Of a stretch of 64,000 nucleotides of DNA, positions 44,620 to 53,487 are shown piece after piece. The stretch is from Pseudaminobacter soli (ex Zhang et al. 2022) (GTDB lineage: Bacteria; Pseudomonadota; Alphaproteobacteria; Rhizobiales; Rhizobiaceae): positions 1 through 64,000 of the forward strand of contig NZ_JABVCF010000015.1 of the NCBI RefSeq assembly GCF_014595955.1, read 5' to 3'. The position numbers and the translations under genes were made by a program. Under the pieces are notes generated by a model, which made no database searches, had not been told where the DNA came from, and saw only the letters and a program-made list of their open reading frames with translations. Numbering within the stretch: the stretch's first letter is position 1; each line of letters begins with the position of its first letter.

Positions 44620-45924
44620 ATGAATATTACCACCAGACCTGGCATCGGCGGCGCACATCGTTTCTTCCGCACCGGAGTGGCGCACGCGGATCCCGCCGTC
44701 AGCGATGCCATGCAGCGCGAACTCAATCGCCAGCGCGACGAGATCGAGTTGATCGCCTCCGAAAACATCGTCTCCAAGGCGGTTCTCGAGGCGCAGGGCT
44801 CGGTGCTGACAAACAAATATGCGGAAGGCTATCCCGGCCGCCGCTACTATGGCGGCTGCCAGTTCGTCGACGAGGTCGAGGATCTGGCGCGTGAGCGCGC
44901 CAAGGCGTTGTTCGGCTGCACCTTCGCAAACGTCCAGCCCAACTCCGGCAGCCAGGCCAACCAGTCAGTGTTCATGGCGCTGATGCAGCCGGGCGACACG
45001 TTCCTCGGTCTCAACCTCGCTGCGGGCGGGCATCTCACGCATGGGGCGCCGGTCAACCAGTCCGGCAAGTGGTTCAACGTCGTTTCCTATGGAGTCCAAC
45101 CTGACACTCATCGCATCGACCTCGACGAAGTGCGCGACCTGGCGCGAAAGCATCAACCGAAGGTGATTCTCGCCGGCGGCTCGGCCTATCCGCGCATCAT
45201 CGACTTCAAGGCGTTCCGCGAAATCGCCGACGAGGTTGGCGCCAAGCTGTTCGTCGACATGGCGCATTTCGCCGGTCTGGTCGCCGGCGGCGTCCATCCC
45301 AACCCGCTTGAGCACGCCCATGTCGTGACCACCACAACCCACAAGACCTTGCGCGGCCCGCGCGGTGGCATGGTGCTGTCCAATGACGAGGAGATCGGCA
45401 AGAAAATCAATTCGGCGGTGTTTCCCGGCCTGCAGGGCGGACCGCTGATGCATATCATCGCTGCCAAGGCGGTCGCATTTGGCGAGGCGCTGGCCCCCGA
45501 CTTCAAGGTCTATGCCGCCAACATCGTCGCCAATGCCAAAGTGCTGGCCGAAACACTCGCCGACGGCGGCGTCGACATCGTTTCGGGCGGTACGGACACG
45601 CATCTGATGCTGGTCGACCTGCGTCGCAAGAACCTTACCGGCAAGGCTGTGGAAGCGGCCCTCGGTCGGGCCCACATTACCTGCAACAAGAACGGCATTC
45701 CGTTCGACCCGCAGGGACCGATGGTCACCTCGGGCATTCGGCTTGGCACGCCCGCCTGCACGACACGCGGCTTCCTCACCGACGAGTTCCGTCAGGTGGG
45801 CCGCATGACGATGCGGGTGATCGACGGGCTGGCGGCTCACGGCGAGGAAGGCAACGCCGCAACCGAGGCAAGCGTTCGCGAAGAAGCACGCGAATTGGTC
45901 GCCCGGTTCCCAATCTACGACTAG
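44620..45924 (+). CDS. glyA: Serine hydroxymethyltransferase
   Basis: 434 residues. [40 protein letters not shown], the PLP lysine in [16 protein letters not shown], and [15 protein letters not shown] are all canonical. It adds the methylene-tetrahydrofolate C1 unit to glycine, giving serine, the entry reaction of the serine cycle. The ATG at 44620 lies 5 bp after AGGAG and gives a family-like start, whereas the longer open frame is an overlap with ppcA. Being paired with ppcA here suggests a dedicated methylotrophic SHMT, with a housekeeping copy possibly elsewhere. Confidence 0.95.
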   Translation: MNITTRPGIGGAHRFFRTGVAHADPAVSDAMQRELNRQRDEIELIASENIVSKAVLEAQGSVLTNKYAEGYPGRRYYGGCQFVDEVEDLARERAKALFGCTFANVQPNSGSQANQSVFMALMQPGDTFLGLNLAAGGHLTHGAPVNQSGKWFNVVSYGVQPDTHRIDLDEVRDLARKHQPKVILAGGSAYPRIIDFKAFREIADEVGAKLFVDMAHFAGLVAGGVHPNPLEHAHVVTTTTHKTLRGPRGGMVLSNDEEIGKKINSAVFPGLQGGPLMHIIAAKAVAFGEALAPDFKVYAANIVANAKVLAETLADGGVDIVSGGTDTHLMLVDLRRKNLTGKAVEAALGRAHITCNKNGIPFDPQGPMVTSGIRLGTPACTTRGFLTDEFRQVGRMTMRVIDGLAAHGEEGNAATEASVREEARELVARFPIYD

Positions 45925-46106
45925 TTCCCGTCACTGGAGTGCAGGCACTGCCTGAAGATCGGGACGTAGGCTGCGTCCGGCACGATTTGCCGCCGGACAT
46001 GCCTCAAGCGAACTTAGGGTTCTTGCGCGGAGCTTAACCGGGGAAGCGAGATGCCTGAACGCTCGTTTGCCTGATGCAGCCGCTCCTCCTGAGCTTGGAG
46101 GCAAAT

Positions 46107-46847
46107 TCACTGAATTTGAGCGCGCTTCGCACGAAGAATGCGATCGATGAGTTCCAGCATCCTTTCGCGTCCGAAAGACTGATAATGCCCGGCGAACACC
46201 GTATTGACCGGCAATCCGCGAAGCCGCTCTAGAGTGTCGGCAAATGTGATCGGGTCGCCAACCGCAAAATCTCGCTCCAGCACAGGATCATCGTAAAGTG
46301 TGTCGCAGGTGAACAGACTGCCAGTCGCGGCTTCCCAAAGCACCATACTACCCGGCGTCACTCCCGGGACGTGGAGAACTTCCAGCCGTCGATCTCCCAA
46401 ATCGATGATGTCGCCGTCATCGAAGCATACAGTCGGCGGAGCACCCTGCATGCGATAGTTCGCGGCCTCAAACCCATCGTAGGGCAGAGCAGTTAGCATA
46501 GCCTCACTGACGTAGGTCGAAACGACAGATGATTCATCGGTAGGATTCGCGATCTGGTCTGCATCCAAGCGATGACATCCTCGCTCTGCGAAATAATGAA
46601 GTCCGCCCGCGTGATCGTAGTAGCAGGCGCATGCCACCGCGAGGACCGGCTTGTTGACCATGGAATCGATTACCAGACGCGGCGACACGATGCCGGTTCC
46701 GGCGTCGATGACGAGATCACGCTCCGAACCCCGAACGAGCCAGATGTTTCCTGCGAGATAGGGGTCGATCCAAGTCTCGCGCAAACGCAGGACATTGTGA
46801 TGGCAGGCCTCGATGCCGTACCAGAATTCAGCGACCGGCTTTTGCAC
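46107..46847 (-). CDS. Metallo-beta-lactamase-fold protein with a degenerate metal site
   Basis: 246 residues of the MBL fold (LAGNIWLVRGSERDLVIDAG at ~31-50). The HxHxDH motif reads ACYYDH in VACACYYDHAGGLHYF, so the first two histidines are lost while Asp and His remain. The later ligands are HVPGVTPGS (first His kept), CDTLYDD (Asp kept) and FAGHYQSF (His kept). It could therefore bind one metal or act differently from ordinary hydrolases. Relatives include glyoxalase II-like thioesterases and small-molecule hydrolases. It has no operon partner, lying between glyA (convergent) and the tmm upstream region. The function is unknown. Confidence 0.8.
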   Translation of the reverse strand: MQKPVAEFWYGIEACHHNVLRLRETWIDPYLAGNIWLVRGSERDLVIDAGTGIVSPRLVIDSMVNKPVLAVACACYYDHAGGLHYFAERGCHRLDADQIANPTDESSVVSTYVSEAMLTALPYDGFEAANYRMQGAPPTVCFDDGDIIDLGDRRLEVLHVPGVTPGSMVLWEAATGSLFTCDTLYDDPVLERDFAVGDPITFADTLERLRGLPVNTVFAGHYQSFGRERMLELIDRILRAKRAQIQ

Positions 46848-47395
46848 GAATGCTTCTCCCTACATGATGCGAGAACTTGAAATTGGCGGGGCCCTTCGAA
46901 ATATAGCTGCCCGGCTCCGGCAGGTTCGCGGCCGCGGTTCGGTGATTCCACGGGCGAAAGACTGTCGCGCTTCTCTCGTTGTCTGATCTTGCCGTCGGAT
47001 TAAAAGGCAGGGTGTATGATCGCGCCGGCTAATCCGTTAGCCTCCCGTAATCAGGGACTAGGGAATTCATCGCGGCCTCGCATTCTTATGATTTGTTGAG
47101 CTTTATACCCCCGGCACTTCGGGAGCGATGGTGCCAAAAGGCATATGCTCCGCGTGTCCGGCGTCAGCCCGAAGAGACGAGATCGGCTGCAGTGCCATGC
47201 GCAGGCAATATGGTGCGGGACAGAAGATCCGCATCGCGCTGGAGGGTTTGCCGGGCTGACCTTCAGCCAACCCTATCGCTGGTGTCACGAGCGGTTCCAG
47301 ACGCCTTGTCGAGGCGCTGTGGTGACCAATGGCATTATTGCCAAGTCGCCTCCTCTAAGCCTTTTCACGCGAGAAAAGACTTCGGAGGAGACTGT
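46848..47395. other. 548-bp upstream region of tmm without a gene
   Basis: No convincing gene. It contains the promoter of the MBL-fold gene near 46850-46900, an AT-richer stretch around 47000-47110 and the palindrome at 47128-47146. A long open frame starting at 47093 and continuous with tmm is not used, because the conserved tmm N-terminus begins at 47396. Confidence 0.55.
47128..47146. promoter_or_regulatory. Palindrome upstream of tmm (TGCC-N4-GGCA family)
   Basis: ATGGTGCCAAAAGGCATAT keeps the TGCC-N4-GGCA core with imperfect outer arms. It is 250 bp upstream of the tmm start. Related perfect copies precede the NCS1 and Rieske genes. Confidence 0.5.
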
Positions 47396-48787
47396 ATGGA
47401 CAAAAGGGTAGCAGTCATCGGCGCGGGCCCGTCGGGTCTTGCACAACTGAGAGCATTTCAATCCGCCGCGAAGAAGGGCGCAGACATCCCGGAAATTGTC
47501 TGCTTCGAGAAGCAGTCGGACTGGGGCGGCCTGTGGAACTACACCTGGCGCACCGGCACCGACGAGCACGGTGATCCGGTGCATGGCTCGATGTACCGTT
47601 ATCTGTGGTCGAACGGGCCGAAGGAATGCCTGGAGTTCGCAGACTATTCCTTTGAGGAGCATTTCGGCCGGCCGATCGCCTCCTATCCGCCGCGCGCCGT
47701 GCTGTGGGACTATATCAAGGGGCGGGTGGAGAAGGCGGACGTGCGCAAATGGGTGCGCTTCAACACCGCCGTGCGCATGGTCACCTATTCGGAGGCCACC
47801 GGCAGGTTCACCGTCACCGTGCACGACCGCACCAAGGACGTGGTCTATGCCGAGGAATTCGACCATGTCGTCGTCGCCTCGGGCCATTTCTCGACGCCGA
47901 ACGTGCCGCATTTCGAGGGCATCGAGAAGTTCGGCGGCCGCGTCATGCATTCGCACGACTTCCGCGACGCGCTGGAGTTCAAGGACAAGGACGTGCTTTT
48001 GATCGGCCGCAGCTACTCGGCCGAGGACATCGGCTCGCAATGCTACAAGTACGGCGCCCGCTTCATCGCCAACAGTTACCGCACCAAGCCGATGGGCTTC
48101 AAATGGCCGGAGAACTGGGAAGAGAAGCCGCTGTTGATGCGGGTGGAAGGCAAGACCTGCCACTTCAAGGATGGCAGCTCACGCGACTTCGACGCCATCA
48201 TAATGTGCACGGGCTACCTGCACTACTTCCCTTTCCTGACCGAGGACCTGCGGCTGAAGACCGACAACCGGCTGTGGCCGCTCGGACTCTACGAGGGCGT
48301 CGTTTCGGAGAAGAACCCGAAGCTGTTCTATCTCGGCATGCAGGACCAGTTCTACACCTTCAACATGTTCGACGCGCAGGCCTGGTTCGCGCGCGACGTC
48401 ATGCTGGGCCGCATCGCGCTGCCGTCGCAGGTCGAGATGGCCGCCCACAGCCAGGCCTGGCGCGAGCGCGAGGAAGGACTGGAGAACGCCGAGCAGATGA
48501 TCTGGTTCCAGGGCGACTATGTGAAGGAGCTGATCGACAGGACTGACTACCCCTCCTTCGATATCGACAAGGTCAACGAGACCTTCATGGAGTGGGAGCA
48601 CCACAAGATGGAGGACATTATGGGCTTCCGCAACCACGGTTACCGCTCCGTACTCACCGGCACCATGGCCCCCAAACACCATACCCCCTGGCTCAAAGCC
48701 CTCGACGATTCCATGGAGGCGTACCTGCAGCTTCTCAGGCCCGCTGAAGCAAAACTGGTCCACGGCAACCAGAAGGAGGTTTGTTGA
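47396..48787 (+). CDS. tmm: Trimethylamine monooxygenase (flavin-dependent)
   Basis: 463 residues matching bacterial Tmm end to end. FAD site [20 protein letters not shown] (4-23), [43 protein letters not shown] site [19 protein letters not shown], and C-terminal [18 protein letters not shown] are all typical. It oxidises trimethylamine to trimethylamine N-oxide with NADPH and O2, the first step of methylated-amine use, feeding C1 units to the serine cycle next door. The ATG at 47396 follows GGAGGAG. The TMAO demethylase (tdm) is not in the window. Cytoplasmic. A hairpin terminator follows at 48805. Confidence 0.93.
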   Translation: MDKRVAVIGAGPSGLAQLRAFQSAAKKGADIPEIVCFEKQSDWGGLWNYTWRTGTDEHGDPVHGSMYRYLWSNGPKECLEFADYSFEEHFGRPIASYPPRAVLWDYIKGRVEKADVRKWVRFNTAVRMVTYSEATGRFTVTVHDRTKDVVYAEEFDHVVVASGHFSTPNVPHFEGIEKFGGRVMHSHDFRDALEFKDKDVLLIGRSYSAEDIGSQCYKYGARFIANSYRTKPMGFKWPENWEEKPLLMRVEGKTCHFKDGSSRDFDAIIMCTGYLHYFPFLTEDLRLKTDNRLWPLGLYEGVVSEKNPKLFYLGMQDQFYTFNMFDAQAWFARDVMLGRIALPSQVEMAAHSQAWREREEGLENAEQMIWFQGDYVKELIDRTDYPSFDIDKVNETFMEWEHHKMEDIMGFRNHGYRSVLTGTMAPKHHTPWLKALDDSMEAYLQLLRPAEAKLVHGNQKEVC

Positions 48788-48804
48788 CGCTGCTTTCCGT
48801 ACCT

Positions 48805-48831
48805 CCCCGAAATCATTCGAGATTTTCGGGG
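48805..48831 (+). terminator. Terminator-like hairpin after tmm
   Basis: CCCCGAAA and TTTTCGGGG pair across a 10-nt loop 17 bp after the tmm stop. There is no strong T-run after it, and the T-rich right arm may serve either strand. Confidence 0.55.
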
Positions 48832-48957
48832 AAGCATATTCATGCGAGGAGTTGACCCGTTCAAAGAAGCTGTCAAACTCCGCTTTGGAGGTCGAGCTTC
48901 GAGTGGCCATGTTCGCCTTTCAGATGTTGGGATCCCCGCTTAGCCGAGGAACCTGGG

Positions 48958-50016
48958 ATGATTGATGAAGAACAGACCCTCGTCGCGCTCACCAATCTGG
49001 CAAGGGATATCGGCGAACCCAATTTTCACCTTCGCCTTCTCGAACTCGTCGGCGCCGTACTGCCGCACGACATGGGCTGGATAGTTCGTTATCGTGCCGG
49101 TTCGGAGCCGGACGTCCTCTACACCAAGGCCATAGAAGCCACCCTGGTCGACTACTATCTCCAGATGAAGCCCAACTCGGGCGACCCCTATCTCTGTTCC
49201 TGGCGCAGCAATTCGCATGCGAGGGTTGAAACGATGGACGCCGCGTTGCCGCTGGCGATCGATCGGGATTTCTATGCCCAGGAATTCAGGCGTAAGGCCG
49301 AGTTCACGGACGAGTTGGCCGTCTTCCTGCCCGTGCCAGGCGCATCCTGCATTTCCCTTTTTCTCGAAAGGCGCGATCGCTGCTTCAGCTGCGACGATGT
49401 CAATCAGGTCCAGCGGCTGTTCCCGGCCATGCTCGACTTTCACCAAACCCATATGCGTTTGCTCTTTGCCAACCTCTCGCACGAAATGGCGGATCGGCGC
49501 GCAATTGAAGATTGCGCCATCAGCGTGCTCGACCGTTCGGGGCGGATCGTCTTTTCCACGCCGGGCTGGAGGGAGCTCGAGGCACGTGATCGCCGTATGA
49601 TGGCATTGCTGGACGCAACTTCTTCTCACGATGCCGCCGAAATCGTTGCCAACATCGCATTACCGTTTCGCCTGCTTCCCCTGGACGAGATGAACCCGAT
49701 AGCTCCCGGCGGCGTACTGATCTATGCCGCCGAGGAGACCAGCTTCGCCGATGCGAAGAATGGCGAGGCTGCATCGGCAGTAATCGATCAACTCACACCG
49801 CGCGAACGCGACATCATGCTTTTCACCCTTGAGGGGCTGAGCACCGGCGCGATCGCCCAAAGGCTCGGAATCGCCAAGGGTTCGATCAAGAACTGCCGTT
49901 TGCGCATGTATCGTAAGTTCGGCGTGACGTCCGAACGCGCGATGATCTCCGCGGTCATGCCCTTCACCAGTCAGTTGAAGGCACGGCTCGAGGCCGGCGA
50001 ACGCAATTCACGCTAA
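48958..50016 (+). CDS. LuxR-family transcriptional regulator, candidate controller of methylated-amine genes
   Basis: 352 residues. The C-terminal LuxR helix-turn-helix (~277-335) reads LTPRERDIMLFTLEGLSTGA then RLGIAKGSIKNCRLRMYRKF. The first ~200 residues resemble the sensor part of rhizobial LuxR solos but match no autoinducer or receiver domain I can name. No phospho-acceptor motif is visible. It is placed between tmm and the NCS1/Rieske genes, in the same direction. A shared palindrome, RGTGCC-N4-GGCAYY, upstream of those units is a plausible target. GAGGA precedes the ATG. Confidence 0.8.
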   Translation: MIDEEQTLVALTNLARDIGEPNFHLRLLELVGAVLPHDMGWIVRYRAGSEPDVLYTKAIEATLVDYYLQMKPNSGDPYLCSWRSNSHARVETMDAALPLAIDRDFYAQEFRRKAEFTDELAVFLPVPGASCISLFLERRDRCFSCDDVNQVQRLFPAMLDFHQTHMRLLFANLSHEMADRRAIEDCAISVLDRSGRIVFSTPGWRELEARDRRMMALLDATSSHDAAEIVANIALPFRLLPLDEMNPIAPGGVLIYAAEETSFADAKNGEAASAVIDQLTPRERDIMLFTLEGLSTGAIAQRLGIAKGSIKNCRLRMYRKFGVTSERAMISAVMPFTSQLKARLEAGERNSR

Positions 50017-50459
50017 GGAACCTCGACAGCCAGGCTACCGCGGCGAAACGGTGCTCTTTCACCCCGACACGTGCCGCTCCGGCCTTCCGAAACGCCATCA
50101 CCTGCAGACCTGATCCGTATCCGGCACGCCCGACTGATAGTCCGACATTGTGAAAGAAAGCGTCGATCTTCGTCGAGCGCTGCTGTTGCAGGTCTTGGCG
50201 GACTGGAACTTTCCCGACCGAGCGTAGTGCCATCCGGCACTATTGCGGCACTACTCGGGACTGCCGAGAGTTCCCTAGCGCAAGACCCTGCCGGCCTCGA
50301 CCGCCGATAGCCGTCAGCACCGGCGCCAGATTCAGAAAGGAGGCTCGGTATCCGCCGGATCCGGCTCGTAAGCGCCTTTCAAGCCGCTTCGGAACGGGCG
50401 GCTGCGAAACGTTTACACGCCAGCAGGTGAGCCCAATTCACGACAACAAGGGGAAGCCA
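50017..50459. other. Intergenic region upstream of the small protein/NCS1 pair
   Basis: 443 bp with no recognisable gene. It holds the palindrome at 50225-50242 and a partial third arm (GCGGCACTACT) just beyond it. Presumably the promoter region of the transporter operon. Confidence 0.55.
50225..50242. promoter_or_regulatory. Palindrome upstream of the NCS1 transporter operon
   Basis: TAGTGCCATCCGGCACTA is a perfect 7-bp inverted repeat with a 4-bp spacer. It lies 217 bp upstream of the small-protein ATG. Another half-site (GGCACTA) follows at 50247-50253. Confidence 0.6.
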
Positions 50460-50636
50460 ATGCAAGCAACTCAGATGGATTTCACGGCGGATGCCATTAC
50501 GGAGAGTCCGGACGATAGAATCGACTTGCTGGAGTTCATGCCCACAGGCGAGCCGCTCACGCGCAAGGATGTGATCGTTCTATGTCTTAGCGGCATTGTG
50601 GCACCTGCACTCCTGCTGATCTGGGGATGGGCATGA
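50460..50636 (+). CDS. 58-residue single-span membrane protein coupled to the NCS1 permease
   Basis: 58 residues. An acidic soluble N-terminus (DAITESPDDRIDLLEFMPTG) is followed by a short basic stretch (LTRKD) and one hydrophobic helix (VIVLCLSGIVAPALLLIWGW, ~38-57). The ATG at 50460 has GGGGAAG upstream. Its stop codon overlaps the start of the permease gene (ATGA at 50633), so the two are translationally coupled. It may be an accessory or stabilising subunit of the transporter. I recognise no family. The overlap and ribosome-binding site argue that it is real. Confidence 0.65.
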   Translation: MQATQMDFTADAITESPDDRIDLLEFMPTGEPLTRKDVIVLCLSGIVAPALLLIWGWA

Positions 50637-52057
50637 AAGGCGGCATTTCCGGCGATGTGATCGATCAGTCGGTGGAAAGTTGGCCGGTGCCATTGGCTCA
50701 ACGCACCTGGGGAGGCTGGCATGCTGGAGCGGTATCGCTCACAGCGGGTGTGGCAACCTGGTCTTTCGTTGTTGGGGGCTTCGCGGCCAATTATGTAGAT
50801 GCTCGCGCAGGCACCGCCGCGATGCTGGCGGGAGGTCTGATCTCCCAATTCCTGGTCAGTCTGGCTCAAATTCCGGCTGTCACCAAATATGGCCTGGAGA
50901 CTGTCAGTACGACCAAACCGCAGTTGGGCACGCGCGGTTCGGCCTTCGCCCTGTTCATCCAATACCTGACCCTGATTGGCTGGAATTGCGTCCTCATCAT
51001 CTTCCTTGGACGTGCCGTTTCCTCGACATTGCTACAACTGGGACTCATAACGGGAGACATGCACGGCAGCGTGGCGATCGTCGCTTCGGTGCTTGCCACC
51101 TTCAGTATCTGGGTGCTTTTGCTGCTCGGAGCAGAGGGGTTGAAATATACCGGCGTGATCGTGGCAGCCGGAATATTCATCATCGGGACGTGGATGTACG
51201 TTCTGCTGTTTCAAACCTATGGCCTGGCAGCCATAGTCGAGGCGAAGCCACTTGCTCCGCTTCCGCAAGGGCGCCTCATGAACTACACGATTGCAATGGA
51301 GGTGTTGCTGGTCTCATCGATCGGTTGGTGGGCCTATATGGGCAGCATGTTCAGGCTGGTGAATAAAGCCGGCAGGGCGGTCTATCCATCCATGGGATCG
51401 CTCGGATTTGGCTGGGCCGCCATCGGTCTGATCGGTCTCTATTCGGGCCTAATCGTAGGCCAACCGGATCCGGCGATCTGGATCGTGGAAGTTGCCGGCC
51501 CTGTGGCCGGTGTCGGGGTGCTGCTTTTCGTTATCATGGCGAATCTCGGGTCTGCGGTCGTTGCCTCTCACGCAGCGGCGCTCGGTGTCGGTCAGGTGCC
51601 GATATTGAACAAGCTCCTGTCCTGGCCGCTGAAGACATTCCTGGTTCTGCTGCCGATGTTCATCGTGGACATCTTTTTCCCGAGCGCCTTCTACGACAAC
51701 ATCGGTACGTTCATGGCCTTCATCGGCATCTTCATCGCGCCGCTGGTCGGGGTGCAGATTGTCGACTGGTTCGCCTTCAGGCGCATCGATACGCTTCATG
51801 TTCCCTCCCTGTTCAGGCACGATCAGCGATCATGCTACTGGTACAAGGGCGGCATCAATCCGCCTGGAATAGTGGCATTGGTCTTGGGAGCCCTGACCTA
51901 TATCGCGCTGCTCGACCCTGTCTCGTTCGTCCCGAACCTGGAAATGGTCCAGTATACGACGGCTACGCTACCGTCGGCGCTGGTCGGCGCTGTGGTCTAT
52001 TATCTGGGCATGAGATTGTTCGGCGACATCAACCCCGAGGCCAAGCGGGCCCGCTAG
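50633..52057 (+). CDS. NCS1-family permease (cytosine/purine/hydantoin type)
   Basis: About 474 residues with twelve membrane segments. VPLAQRTWGGWHAGAVSLTA (N-terminal) and FVVGGFAANYVDARAGTAAM resemble the conserved TM1-TM2 region of NCS1 cation symporters, and the later FIAPLVGVQIVDWFAFRRID is the typical cytoplasmic-loop motif. Family substrates are nucleobases, hydantoins, allantoin and pyridoxine-like compounds. The neighbouring Rieske demethylase suggests an N-methylated substrate here. The ATG at 50633 overlapping the small-protein stop is preferred, and 50627 is also possible. Confidence 0.83.
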   Translation: MKGGISGDVIDQSVESWPVPLAQRTWGGWHAGAVSLTAGVATWSFVVGGFAANYVDARAGTAAMLAGGLISQFLVSLAQIPAVTKYGLETVSTTKPQLGTRGSAFALFIQYLTLIGWNCVLIIFLGRAVSSTLLQLGLITGDMHGSVAIVASVLATFSIWVLLLLGAEGLKYTGVIVAAGIFIIGTWMYVLLFQTYGLAAIVEAKPLAPLPQGRLMNYTIAMEVLLVSSIGWWAYMGSMFRLVNKAGRAVYPSMGSLGFGWAAIGLIGLYSGLIVGQPDPAIWIVEVAGPVAGVGVLLFVIMANLGSAVVASHAAALGVGQVPILNKLLSWPLKTFLVLLPMFIVDIFFPSAFYDNIGTFMAFIGIFIAPLVGVQIVDWFAFRRIDTLHVPSLFRHDQRSCYWYKGGINPPGIVALVLGALTYIALLDPVSFVPNLEMVQYTTATLPSALVGAVVYYLGMRLFGDINPEAKRAR

Positions 52058-52164
52058 GGCGCCGAGCGCTTCTCGGGCGCTGAGATTATCCGACATCCCG
52101 CCGCGTCCGGACCGATACCCGGGCGCGGCGCCTCAATCACATCACCTTCTACAGCCCGTTCGTT

Positions 52165-52180
52165 GGTGCCAAAGGGCACC
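52165..52180. promoter_or_regulatory. Palindrome upstream of the Rieske oxygenase
   Basis: GGTGCCAAAGGGCACC is a perfect dyad, extending to 7-bp arms TGGTGCC/GGCACCA. It lies 96 bp upstream of the Rieske ATG and shares its layout with the sites at 47128, 50225 and 37203. Confidence 0.6.
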
Positions 52181-52276
52181 ATTGCGACGGGTCCGGCAAT
52201 GCACCCACACTTCAGACAGCGCAGAGGCGCGCCGCCCGCTTCCCCGGCCCACAAACTTGAACAGGAGGAGAACCCA

Positions 52277-53416
52277 ATGTTGAAGAAAAACGATCAGGAA
52301 CTCTTCGGATTGGAACGCTTCAACCCCGATGATGCGAGCCGCTCCTACACTCTTCCCGGCAATCTTTATTACGACCCAGAGATCTTTGAGGTCGAAAAGG
52401 AGGCGATTTTCTACAAAGCCTGGAATTTTGTGTGTGCCGCCAATCAGCTTGAGGCACCGGGCTCCTACACGACAACACGGGTCGGCGACCAGAACATCGC
52501 CATCGTGCGCGGTCGCGATGGCGAGATCCGCGCGTTCCACAATGTCTGTTCCCACCGCGCCCACCAACTCCTGAGTGGCGAGGGCAAGACGCGGATGATC
52601 GTCTGCCCCTATCACGCCTGGACCTACGACCTGGATGGCAGCCTGCGGTCAAACTCGATCCTGGAGACGGTGGACGGTTTTGCCAAGGAGGAGTTCTGCC
52701 TCAAGCCTGTCAAGGTGGAGATCTTCCTCGGCTTCGTGTGGATCAACCTTGATCTCGATGCGGTTCCGCTCGTCGAGCAGTCGGGGGGCTTCGGGGATGA
52801 CGTGCGCCGCTATGTCGATACCCCCGAAACCTTGAAGTTCGCTGGCCGGCTCACTTTTGAAATCAAGGCCAACTGGAAGAATGTCGTCGAGAATTTCCAG
52901 GAGTGCTACCACTGCCCGCCCGCCCATCCGGCGCTGGTCGAGCTTTTCGACCACGGGATCTACCGGACGAAAAACTACGGCATCTGTTCGAGCCACATTG
53001 CGCCGGCGCGCGAAGACAACTCAGCCTACAAGTTCGACGCCAGCAAGAAGGGCAATCAGCTGATGTATGCCGCCTGGTTCCTGTGGCCGAACCTGACCTT
53101 CAACGCCTTCCCCGGCCGCCGAAACCTGTCCTTCATGCACATCATGCCGACTGGCCCGGAGACGACCTTCGAGCACTGGGACTTCTTCCTTGAAGACGAG
53201 ACCCCCAACGAGGAGGAGGTCGCGGCGATGGACTACATCAAGAACGTTCTTCAGCCGGAGGATATCGGCTTGGTCGAAAGCGTCCAGCGCGGTCTTCATT
53301 CGAAGGCCTACAGCCAGGGCCGGCTGGTCATAGACAATGATCGCACCTCCAACAGCGAGCACGGCATCCATCATTTCCAGTCGATCTACTACAAGGCAAT
53401 GACCGCAAACCGCTGA
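52277..53416 (+). CDS. Rieske non-heme iron oxygenase, quaternary-amine demethylase type
   Basis: 379 residues. The Rieske cluster is in NVCSHRAHQLLSGEG...VCPYHAWTYDLDG (CxH and CxxH, ~87-118). The mononuclear iron site is NFQECYHCPPAHPAL (two His), with a late Asp in QPEDIGLVESVQRGLHSKAY. The bridging acid is Glu in ECYHC, as in carnitine oxygenase CntA and the glycine betaine and proline betaine demethylases. It probably hydroxylates an N-methyl group and releases formaldehyde, which the serine cycle next door can assimilate. The ATG at 52277 follows AGGAGGAG. Its reductase is encoded 71 bp downstream. The substrate is not determinable from sequence. Confidence 0.88.
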   Translation: MLKKNDQELFGLERFNPDDASRSYTLPGNLYYDPEIFEVEKEAIFYKAWNFVCAANQLEAPGSYTTTRVGDQNIAIVRGRDGEIRAFHNVCSHRAHQLLSGEGKTRMIVCPYHAWTYDLDGSLRSNSILETVDGFAKEEFCLKPVKVEIFLGFVWINLDLDAVPLVEQSGGFGDDVRRYVDTPETLKFAGRLTFEIKANWKNVVENFQECYHCPPAHPALVELFDHGIYRTKNYGICSSHIAPAREDNSAYKFDASKKGNQLMYAAWFLWPNLTFNAFPGRRNLSFMHIMPTGPETTFEHWDFFLEDETPNEEEVAAMDYIKNVLQPEDIGLVESVQRGLHSKAYSQGRLVIDNDRTSNSEHGIHHFQSIYYKAMTANR

Positions 53417-53487
53417 CAGACGATTGCTCGACATGCCGGCGGCGCTCGCCGCCAGTATCTCAACCCGCGACAAATTGGGACGACCAT

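Noticed and set aside
47093-47395. Longer N-terminus for trimethylamine monooxygenase
   Set aside because: The conserved start and FAD motif begin at 47396 with a strong GGAGGAG site. The upstream part would read through the palindrome and lacks similarity.
50225-50253. Sigma-54 promoter (TGGCAC-N5-TTGC) at the GGCAC palindromes
   Set aside because: The GC element does not fall at the required spacing at 50236 or 52175. The symmetric TGCC-N4-GGCA layout fits an operator better.
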